Made by a program: the position numbers and the translations under genes. DNA of 6,340 nucleotides from positions 1-6,340 of the forward strand of contig WRNQ01000101.1 in the NCBI GenBank assembly GCA_009776565.1. Reading direction: 5' to 3'. Shown in pieces: positions 1 through 5,250 of this stretch. The notes under the pieces were generated by a model that worked only from the letters and a program-made list of their open reading frames with translations, did no database searches and had not been told where the DNA came from. This DNA comes from Synergistaceae bacterium (GTDB lineage: Bacteria; Synergistota; Synergistia; Synergistales; Aminobacteriaceae). Position 1 is the first letter of the stretch. Each line of letters opens with the position of its first letter.

Positions 1-906
1 CCTTTCGGGGAAAGAGGGCTGCGCAACTAGGGCGGTCAACAGGGGGTTGTACATTAGCTCGGGCGTTTCAAACCCCTTTCGGGGAAAGAGGGCTGCGCAA
101 CGATTCTATTCTTCGGCGGACGAAAGAGAGAATGAAGTTTCAAACCCCTTTCGGGGAAAGAGGGCTGCGCAACTTCGTACGTGTCGGCGCCCAGCTCAGT
201 GGCGTGTGAAGTTTCAAACCCCTTTCGGGGAAAGAGGGCTGCGCAACAGCAAAGGCTGGCTCAGGATCAGGACAAGACTAGACGTTTCAAACCCCTTTCG
301 GGGAAAGAGGGCTGCGCAACAAGGATGATGTTACTGGTAAAAATGGCAAATTTGATCGTTTCAAACCCCTTTCGGGGAAAGAGGGCTGCGCAACATGGGC
401 AAAGCTGAGGTTTGCTTTAAGACGAACAATGTTTCAAACCCCTTTCGGGGAAAGAGGGCTGCGCAACGCCAAGCGTCTGGATGGTTGAAGGCGACGAAGT
501 CGGTTTCAAACCCCTTTCGGGGAAAGAGGGCTGCGCAACCCAGCAGTTGAATGCTTGGCAACAGAATTGGATGGCAGTTTCAAACCCCTTTCGGGGAAAG
601 AGGGCTGCGCAACGGCGGTAGTAAATGCTATAGCTGAGCAAGAAGATATGTTTCAAACCCCTTTCGGGGAAAGAGGGCTGCGCAACTAGCGAGCGTGGGA
701 ATAAACCGCTATGGCTGGCAAAGTTTCAAACCCCTTTCGGGGAAAGAGGGCTGCGCAACCGTGGAGACAAAAATGGGATATAACACGAAATTTGAAGGTT
801 TCAAACCCCTTTCGGGGAAAGAGGGCTGCGCGACTCGGCGAACGAAAGGAGATGCTATGGAAAAAGGAAGTTTCAAACCCCTTTCGGGGAAAGAGGGCTG
901 CGCGAC
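1..906 (-). CRISPR. CRISPR array, 13 repeats and 12 spacers, type III-like
   Basis: A 37-bp repeat starts on the plus strand at 65, 137, 211, 284, 358, 431, 503, 577, 650, 723, 798 and 870. A 27-bp partial copy lies at 1-27, so the array continues left of the window. Spacers are 35-38 bp and all different. On the plus strand the repeat begins GTTTCAAACCCC and ends GGGCTGCGCAAC. Read on the minus strand it has a CCCC-GAAA-GGGG hairpin (or a longer alternative stem, CCC-bulge-CTTTC paired with GAAAGGGG) followed by exactly 8 nt, TTTGAAAC. That is the usual length and form of the 5' handle left by Cas6 in type III systems, so I infer transcription on the minus strand, in the same direction as the cas genes, with the leader on the right. 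Repeats are identical except for the two rightmost. The array is certain; the direction is an inference of about 0.8. Confidence 0.98.
798..906 (-). repeat. Two leader-end repeats with a shared A-to-G change
   Basis: Repeats 798-834 and 870-906 both end GCGCGAC on the plus strand where every other copy ends GCGCAAC (repeat position 35 on plus, position 3 on minus). They flank spacer 835-869. Because new repeats are copied from the leader-adjacent one, a mutation there followed by one further acquisition would give this pattern. The alternative is terminal repeat decay at a trailer end, but independent decay would not be expected to hit the same base twice. Confidence 0.9.
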
Positions 907-935
907 CCCTTACCATTTTAGCCATTGTGATTACA

Positions 936-963
936 GGGTTTGAAAGGTATAAATTCCCCGAAA
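936..963 (-). repeat. Leader segments complementary to the CRISPR repeat
   Basis: Plus-strand GGGTTTGAAA (936-945) and TTCCCCGAAA (954-963) are each a perfect 10-base match to the repeat read on the minus strand, where the order is reversed. A minus-strand leader transcript would therefore carry segments complementary to the crRNA handle and to its stem. A third, looser match, GGGTTTTGAAAG, lies at 1171-1182. They may be remnants of an inverted, decayed repeat, or an anti-repeat-like element that pairs with pre-crRNA. Confidence 0.45.
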
Positions 964-1016
964 CTGATTTGGTACACATAACACCACTTTTTGTGCTATC
1001 ACTTTGCATCAGTTTC
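960..1016. repeat. 9-bp inverted repeat in the leader
   Basis: GAAACTGAT at 960-968 is the exact reverse complement of ATCAGTTTC at 1008-1016, with a 39-base loop. Its left arm overlaps the repeat-complementary segment. It could be a protein-binding dyad used in spacer integration or a fold of the leader RNA; it has no terminator-like T-run. Confidence 0.5.
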
Positions 1017-1096
1017 CCTCCCAATAATAGTCCTTTCGGATGGTGAAAACCTTTGAGACCCTGATTGTACCCGTTTTTAACCCCTTCGCTTTATCC

Positions 1097-1140
1097 ATTC
1101 CCCGAGATGGGTTATTTTGGGCGAAAAAATCTCGGGGAAT
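1097..1140. repeat. 12-bp perfect inverted repeat in the leader
   Basis: ATTCCCCGAGAT (1097-1108) pairs perfectly with ATCTCGGGGAAT (1129-1140) around a 20-base loop. There is no T-run after the right arm on plus or after the left arm on minus, so it is not a normal intrinsic terminator. It lies about 190 bp from the first repeat, between cas2 and the array. It could be an operator, an integration-host site or a structured element in a leader transcript. Confidence 0.7.
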
Positions 1141-1193
1141 CATGTGATGACATAGATAACTTACCAAAAAGGGTTTTGAAAGTCAAGTCAATT

Positions 1194-1265
1194 GATTTTT
1201 GACTGTTTTTTCTTCTGCCTGATTTTTAACTGTTTTTCTTTTTCTTTTTTCTTATGTTTTAACTG
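1194..1265. repeat. T-rich imperfect direct repeats downstream of cas2
   Basis: The 17-base unit GATTTTTGACTGTTTTT (1194-1210) recurs at 1221-1237 with one change (G to A), 27 bp apart. A partial third copy, GTTTTAACTG, lies at 1256-1265. The stretch is strongly T-rich on plus and A-rich on minus. A palindrome, TCAATTGA, lies at 1188-1195. It encodes nothing convincing. It may be an AT-rich upstream element for the array promoter. Confidence 0.6.
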
Positions 1266-1368
1266 CATGCTTTATTACCTGCTGCGGTTATTGTCCAAAC
1301 AATACGTCAGTTTGCTTATTGTATTTTTGGCTTATTTGCCGCAACGCCCTTTGCTCAAACGCGGTAAG

Positions 1369-1396
1369 GTCAAAATATCTCGAACATTGGCGTTAC
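1369..1396 (-). pseudogene. Stray copy of the cas2 3' end
   Basis: These 28 bases match 1442-1469, the end of cas2, at 27 of 28 positions. On the minus strand the copy reads VTPMFEIF followed by a stop, against VTPMFEIY and stop in cas2. The similarity ends abruptly on both sides, and 45 bp of unrelated sequence separates the two copies. The simplest reading is a leftover tail of an earlier cas2 or the footprint of a recombination event at the array side of the operon. It cannot encode a protein on its own. Confidence 0.75.
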
Positions 1397-1442
1397 ATGC
1401 GTCGTCATGGCTTATGATTCGGGATTGCGCGTTGCCGCAAAG

Positions 1443-1751
1443 TCAATATATCTCGAACATTGGCGTTACCTGATCTATGCTTTCGCCTATCATAGTAAAC
1501 GCCGTTCCCGGATTCAGTCGTTCGAAGATTATCAAACTGTCGCTTGGCGCCTGCTCTTTATTATAGTGATTAAGCACTTTTTGTAATTTACTTTTACATC
1601 GTGAGACTTCGGCAGCATCGAGTCTGCAAATAAAGATGGAAAATTGCAGGCGAAAACCAAAATCCTTCAGGCTTTCATCGATTTTTCTACGCAGCTTATT
1701 ACTTGTTATGTCATAGCAAATAAGCGTTAGTTCATTCACGATACGACTCAT
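1443..1751 (-). CDS. cas2: CRISPR-associated endoribonuclease-fold protein Cas2
   Basis: The protein has 102 residues, normal for Cas2. It has a ferredoxin-like start (LTLICYDIT, residues 8-16, with the conserved Asp at 14) and the second family motif FGFRLQFSIFICRLD (31-45). In the adaptation complex a Cas2 dimer bridges two Cas1 dimers and holds the prespacer; nuclease activity is generally not needed for this. The ATG start is preceded by GGGAGAG. The gene overlaps the end of cas1 by 20 bp, which points to translational coupling. It is the last gene of the operon, facing the array, and its final codons are duplicated 73 bp further on. Identification is from fold motifs, size and position next to cas1. 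Confidence 0.93.
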   Translation of the reverse strand: MSRIVNELTLICYDITSNKLRRKIDESLKDFGFRLQFSIFICRLDAAEVSRCKSKLQKVLNHYNKEQAPSDSLIIFERLNPGTAFTMIGESIDQVTPMFEIY

Positions 1752-2682
1752 AACTCTCTCCCTTGATCAACGCATTCTTCAGAATGTCTGCCTGCGCTCT
1801 GAACCTCTCGCGCCATGCTGGTATGCGCTCATAATATAACCCGCAGAACTTCTTGAAGCCATCTTCGGTCAGACGCCAATCGCCGTTTCTCATTTGAAAA
1901 TGATCTTCTTTGAGCTGCTTTTTATTGAGCACTGCTATGATCCATGAATCTATGAAAACGGGGCGAAATTCTTCCATAATGTCTAAAGCGAGCGAGTTGC
2001 GCCCATAGTGTATACTGTGAAGAAATCCGACCTCGGGGTCAAGTTTCTTTACAATCAGGCAAGCTGTTATTTCGTTACATAAAAACGCATACCCGAGATT
2101 CAGCAGCGCATTTACATAGTCCGGCGAGGGGCGATACTCACGCCGTGTGAATACAGAATCTTTTAGTAAATGCCGGAAGCAATCCCAATAATATTTAGCC
2201 GAAATACCTTCAATACCCATGACTTCGTCCAGCATAGAAGCTCTATCAAGCTTTCTGGCATTTACTTCAATTGCTGATATATGTCCGTCAAATGCTGGAT
2301 TTGAATCATGATATTTATATTTTTTCACAACGCTAAGTTGATTATGAATTTTCGCGGAAACTACAGATTTAGCAATTTCAAGTCTGCGTTCGGAGTTTGT
2401 AAAAGCGGAAAACTGAGCAAGCCTAACAATAGCCCCTCCACCCTTCGCAGATAAAACACGTCCTTTTATCTTACCCCACTGTGATTGATAAATTACATCT
2501 ACTCCATTGTTCAGTAACATATTTAGCGCGCATGATGTCACACTCACGTTATCAAGTACTACTATGGTCTTGACGCCGATGATGGGAATTGTAGCTAAAG
2601 TGTCTCCTGAACGAACGAGCTTAAGATGTTCACCCTCGCGCCTAACAGAACATTTTTCATGAGTTATATAAAGTGTTTCCAT
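1732..2682 (-). CDS. cas1: CRISPR integrase Cas1
   Basis: The protein has 316 residues, a typical Cas1 length. The N-terminal beta-rich domain covers roughly residues 1-90. The helical catalytic domain carries the expected metal ligands: Glu158 in MGIEGISAKYYW, His222 in DPEVGFLHSIHYGR, and the acidic cluster in LALDIMEEFRP (Asp234, Glu237/238). All are intact, so the enzyme should integrate spacers at the leader end of the array. It is not fused to the RT: the RT stop lies 1 bp before this ATG, and an AAGGTGG ribosome site lies inside the end of the RT gene. The cas2 start lies inside its own last codons. The sequence type fits Cas1 of type III loci, but I did not compute a phylogeny. Confidence 0.96.
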   Translation of the reverse strand: METLYITHEKCSVRREGEHLKLVRSGDTLATIPIIGVKTIVVLDNVSVTSCALNMLLNNGVDVIYQSQWGKIKGRVLSAKGGGAIVRLAQFSAFTNSERRLEIAKSVVSAKIHNQLSVVKKYKYHDSNPAFDGHISAIEVNARKLDRASMLDEVMGIEGISAKYYWDCFRHLLKDSVFTRREYRPSPDYVNALLNLGYAFLCNEITACLIVKKLDPEVGFLHSIHYGRNSLALDIMEEFRPVFIDSWIIAVLNKKQLKEDHFQMRNGDWRLTEDGFKKFCGLYYERIPAWRERFRAQADILKNALIKGESYESYRE

Positions 2683-2683
2683 T

Positions 2684-4186
2684 TTATACCACCTTCATAA
2701 ATATGCCGTCGTCGGTCTTTATTAGCAGTCCCAGCGGAGTAATCAGTTCTCGGTTGTTATCACGCTCAAATAGATATTCAATCTGCCCTTTGAGTATTTT
2801 CTTCTGCTCAGAGATTTCATACTGGTTTTTATTGAGTTCTATTATTGCCGAGATGGCGTCAGTGGCTTTTTCCTTTGGATTTTTTGCCTTAAAGTGTCCG
2901 ATATTATCCTTTGGCGGAGTTGGCTTGAAACACTCGTTATCAACACGAAGCGCATGAATAATCGGTGTCGGATACAGCTTCTCATTGTTGAAGTTGCAAA
3001 AACATGGGGTATCATCTCCTGCCCGCTCGCATAGCTTTTTACAGCCTATAGGATTATTGGGGCTGTATCTGCTTATCCTCCGCTGAGTCTCAGCGTAGTC
3101 GTAATCGCTGCACATCGAAAGAGTATTATGGATGAAATTAGCTCCATCTTCGCCGAGGCAATGAAAAACTTGCAGCAAATTCATTTTGTCCTGCATCGCG
3201 AGATAACCCTCAGATTTTGCTTTTTTAACTAATCTTGAAATAATATGGCATTTTCTGATTACATTTCTGATTGTGTTCGGAGGTTCATATTTGTCATTTT
3301 GTGAAGACTCTGTGGCACTCTCATTTGCCTGTACCGGCGCTTTATCTTCAGTTAGGTCACATTCTTGAGCTTCATATATCTTTTCAGCAAGTTCATAGTT
3401 GCAGTTCATGATTGCCGAGTCAATATCCTTCTTAATATCAAAACCCAAGTAACGGAATCCATCCATAGTGTTAACTTCTTTGCTTTTTTCGACATTCAAT
3501 TCAAGCCCCACTTCAGAAAGTTTTTCCTTGACGAGTCCTGCATTTGAAGCTGGCGAAACGAGAATATCGTCAACATATCGTGAATAAAACGCCGAATTAT
3601 CTTCCATAAAGAAATCGAAATCTGACAAGTAAAGGTTCGACAATGCAGGCGATAAACTGCTTCCTGTTGATATACCCGGCTCATGTGCGTTTATGAGCAA
3701 TTCGAAAAGCTTGAGCAAACCTTTATCGTTAAATACCCCGGAGATTTTTTTATGTAGCAAATGCCCATCTATACTGTCGTAAAAACGCCTTATGTCAATT
3801 TTTGAGAATTCTGTCACCCCTTTGCGTATTGCATCATCAAGCGTTTTCTTTGCTGTGAATATAGACCGCTTGCATATAAACCCGTGTACGCTATTCGCAG
3901 GAATCAAAACTGTCATGATTGTCTCTGCGAGTGTGGACTGTACAATTTTGTCATCGACGCAGTGGATACTTATGAGACGGTTCTTGTTTTGATAGACTTT
4001 TTCGGGGTATGGCCGATATAAACCGCACATCAGAGACGTCTGGAGAGAGCGCAAGTTTTTCCACAAATCGCTTCTGTACAAGGATAAATCTACACCATCA
4101 ATTCCGGGACAGCCTTTATTTGCAGATATTTTCTGCCAAGAACGATATAGTGTATCAATATTCGCAACGCACTCCATATTATACAT
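2684..4186 (-). CDS. CRISPR-associated reverse transcriptase with C-terminal Cys/His module
   Basis: The protein has 500 residues, longer than a bare RT domain (about 300). RT blocks run in order: RT0/1 around GCPGIDGVDL (25-34); motif A KIDIRRFYDSID (129-140, Asp131); motif B GISTGSSLSPALSNLYL (171-187); catalytic YVDD (204-207); then LELNVEKSKEV (228-238) and FRYLGFDIKK (244-253). All catalytic Asp residues are present. It should copy RNA into cDNA for Cas1-Cas2, as established for RT-Cas1 systems, but here it is a separate protein. After an acidic linker (about 272-304) comes a module with Cys313-His314, His353, PIGC382, Cys386 and C395-F-C397. This resembles Cys-rich domains found beside archaeo-eukaryotic primases; that is an inference. 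A helical tail follows. The start is supported by AGGAGG 9 bp upstream; the gene overlaps orf99 by 8 bp. Confidence 0.93.
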   Translation of the reverse strand: MYNMECVANIDTLYRSWQKISANKGCPGIDGVDLSLYRSDLWKNLRSLQTSLMCGLYRPYPEKVYQNKNRLISIHCVDDKIVQSTLAETIMTVLIPANSVHGFICKRSIFTAKKTLDDAIRKGVTEFSKIDIRRFYDSIDGHLLHKKISGVFNDKGLLKLFELLINAHEPGISTGSSLSPALSNLYLSDFDFFMEDNSAFYSRYVDDILVSPASNAGLVKEKLSEVGLELNVEKSKEVNTMDGFRYLGFDIKKDIDSAIMNCNYELAEKIYEAQECDLTEDKAPVQANESATESSQNDKYEPPNTIRNVIRKCHIISRLVKKAKSEGYLAMQDKMNLLQVFHCLGEDGANFIHNTLSMCSDYDYAETQRRISRYSPNNPIGCKKLCERAGDDTPCFCNFNNEKLYPTPIIHALRVDNECFKPTPPKDNIGHFKAKNPKEKATDAISAIIELNKNQYEISEQKKILKGQIEYLFERDNNRELITPLGLLIKTDDGIFMKVV

Positions 4187-4478
4187 TAGGCAAATCCTCC
4201 TCTATGGGCAGCCAAGCTGCCATTTGATTATTATTGAAATACTCTTCAATGATTTTCCTTAAGTGCTGCGCGTAATGATAGATCTTCTGACTTTTGCTCT
4301 TAGGCGATGGTTTTACTCGAACGAGTTCCCCGACACTTATTCCGTCTTTCAACCATTTATAAAGTAATCCGCAACGCCGCCGAAAAGTAAGAAAATAGTG
4401 AGTACCGCTTATATCAATATAAATATGCAGTTGGTTATGAGTGTTGTATACACAAATTCTTGTTTTTGGGTTTTTCAT
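4179..4478 (-). CDS. Small uncharacterised protein coupled to the CRISPR RT
   Basis: This is a 99-residue basic protein that I do not recognise. It appears to have a strand-rich N-terminal half (about 7-35, with HIYIDISGTHYFLTF), then KWLKDGISVGELVRV (41-55), a lysine/serine-rich turn (57-66) and a C-terminal helix (about 67-86). No signal peptide or membrane segment is visible. It is the first gene of the operon: its stop overlaps the RT start by 8 bp, so the two are probably co-translated and may work together, for example as an RT or prespacer cofactor. That role is inferred only from position. An AAAAGGA site lies 12 bp before the ATG, a rather long spacing. Confidence 0.75.
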   Translation of the reverse strand: MKNPKTRICVYNTHNQLHIYIDISGTHYFLTFRRRCGLLYKWLKDGISVGELVRVKPSPKSKSQKIYHYAQHLRKIIEEYFNNNQMAAWLPIEEDLPNV

Positions 4479-4504
4479 AACATTGTAAATTCCTTTTTAC
4501 TCGT

Positions 4505-4533
4505 ATTGTCATACTTACATTTTTTATATTCAA
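4505..4533 (-). promoter_or_regulatory. Likely promoter of the orf99-RT-cas1-cas2 operon
   Basis: On the minus strand TTGAAT (4528-4533) and GACAAT (4505-4510) are 17 bp apart, each matching 4 of 6 consensus bases. Transcription would start near 4498, about 20 nt before the orf99 ATG. The -10 box sits in a small dyad, GTAT (4503-4506) and ATAC (4511-4514). The region is AT-rich and intergenic, which supports the call. Confidence 0.45.
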
Positions 4534-4562
4534 TTTAAAATTTACTCGCGAAAACGATTGAG

Positions 4563-4905
4563 TCAGGATTTGATAATTTTGACGGTATTACCGATGGCGT
4601 CGATTATTTCTTCTGTCTTACGATCTGAACCGGCGGCAAGAACAGTTACTTCTACACGAACAAGTATCATTGCTTCGTCCACTGAAAGATTCAAAGATTC
4701 ATTTCACCTTGACAAAGAACGGCGTCAGGTTTGTATGATTGAATTTCCGAGGCATACTCTTTTGCAAGCGACCAGACATATCTTTGTCACAGTATGGGTC
4801 AGTATGGGGGAAAGGAATATCATAGATTTCAATATAAGAATGAGCGGCGGCGAATTGCGCTACGGACCAATTGGAGATTGGATGGTTAGTAAAGTTAGTA
4901 AGCAT
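4563..4905 (-). pseudogene. Small CRISPR-accessory-like gene broken by two frameshifts
   Basis: The ATG at 4905 has a strong AAAGGAG site 6 bp upstream. Frame one gives MLTNFTNHPISNWSV, then YIEIYDIPFPHTDPYCDKD (residues 24-42). Coding sense then continues in a second frame (VWSLAKEYASEI, then KPDAVLCQGEMNL) and in a third (LSVDEAMILVRV, then TVLAAGSDRKTEEI), ending at a stop at 4563. Restoring one base near the GATATG after Asp42, and removing one copy of the 8-bp tandem duplication TGAATCTT (4686-4701), gives one continuous protein of 111 residues. The length arithmetic fits exactly. The NFTNHP, DIPFP and QGE motifs look like a small Rossmann-like family that I associate with type III CRISPR neighbourhoods, perhaps related to Csx15-type ring nucleases. 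The family name is uncertain; the frameshifts are clear. It is probably inactive unless the breaks are sequencing errors. Confidence 0.75.
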
Positions 4906-4920
4906 TTTAGTCTCCTTTCT

Positions 4921-4938
4921 GGGGCGGGTTGCTGCCCC
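4921..4938 (-). promoter_or_regulatory. Hairpin next to the ribosome site of the broken accessory gene
   Basis: On the minus strand GGGGC and GCCCC (4934-4938 and 4921-4925) form a 5-bp GC stem with an 8-base loop. It ends two bases before the AAAGGAG site (4912-4918) of the gene starting at 4905. It could affect ribosome access. It is short, so this is tentative. Confidence 0.3.
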
Positions 4939-5002
4939 CGTTCCTGTCCGACGCAATTCAATCCGTATCTATTATCTATATCAGCTAAAAAATCACGAAA
5001 GT

Positions 5003-5021
5003 AAAAATATCAGATATTTTT
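5003..5021. repeat. AT-rich 9-bp palindrome
   Basis: AAAAATATC (5003-5011) and GATATTTTT (5013-5021) are exact inverted copies around one central base. The element lies between the cmr5 remnant and the broken accessory gene, upstream of the latter. It could be an operator or, read on the minus strand, a weak hairpin with a T-run ending the upstream transcript. I cannot tell which. Confidence 0.45.
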
Positions 5022-5034
5022 TGTTAAGATTTTT

Positions 5035-5250
5035 CTAATTCCTCAGTTTTGTAGGCTTTGAGGAGTATTTTTCTCTTATCAGCCAGTCTGAAACGATATA
5101 ATAAATTAATTTGTGTGAGCCGCCTTTTTCTATAGTATATGCGATAGCAGCATAAGCGACAGCGGTAGCGAACCCGTTTGACTGGATCAAAGTTGGGAAT
5201 TTTCTTGCGTATGAAATGATGTGTTGCTCCCATATTATTGCAGCGCGGCC
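5035..5250 (-). pseudogene. cmr5: Remnant of cmr5 (type III-B effector small subunit)
   Basis: A 71-residue stretch, open but without any start codon, reads ISYARKFPTLIQSNGFATAV, then AYAAIAYTIEKGG and KLIYYIVSDWLIREKY. This matches the core of Cmr5: the (K/R)xPTLIxxNG turn, then a helix, then the KLxYxxxxxWL helix. Cmr5 lines the Cmr complex as the small subunit. Here the usual first 20 or so residues and about the last 30 are missing; the frame opens after a stop at 5251 and closes at 5035. It overlaps the end of the sigma-like gene by 16 bp, so a deletion probably joined the two. It is read in a different frame from the longer but meaningless ORF over the same bases. The protein is very unlikely to be made. 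Confidence 0.7.

Larger units (their letters stand above)
907..1190 (-). promoter_or_regulatory. Probable CRISPR leader
   Basis: This AT-rich, gene-free stretch sits between the array and cas2 and adjoins the variant repeats, as expected for a leader if the array is read on the minus strand. It contains two dyads and two short repeat-complementary segments, listed separately. A weak minus-strand promoter candidate is TTGACT (1181-1186) with a 17-bp spacer and TAAGTT (1158-1163); the -35 matches 5 of 6 but the -10 only 3 of 6. A second possible -10, TATACC, lies nearer the array at about 947-952 without a good -35. I cannot choose between them from sequence alone. Confidence 0.55.

Noticed and set aside
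47..1046. Several ORFs of 66-112 codons on both strands across the array
   Set aside because: They are translations of the CRISPR repeats (recurring NPFRGKRAAQ, KPLSGKEGCAT or AALFPRKGFET) and have no independent gene signal.
1097..1140. Intrinsic terminator of the cas operon
   Set aside because: Neither strand has a T-run after the stem.
907..1190. tracrRNA gene
   Set aside because: The repeat matches are only 10 bases each, and type III systems do not use tracrRNA; they are kept only as repeat-complementary segments.
1192..1473. Plus-strand 93-codon ORF rich in Phe and Cys
   Set aside because: It arises from the T-rich tract, has no ribosome site, and runs into the end of cas2 on the other strand.
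2684..4186. Group II intron or retron origin for the RT
   Set aside because: No intron RNA domains, maturase X or HNH region is visible, and the gene is embedded in a cas operon with cas1 only 1 bp away.
1732..4186. RT-Cas1 fusion protein
   Set aside because: A clear TAA ends the RT, and cas1 has its own ribosome site and ATG.
4558..5004. Plus-strand 148-codon ORF
   Set aside because: It is the antisense of the frameshifted accessory gene, whose minus-strand frames carry the conserved-looking motifs and the ribosome site.
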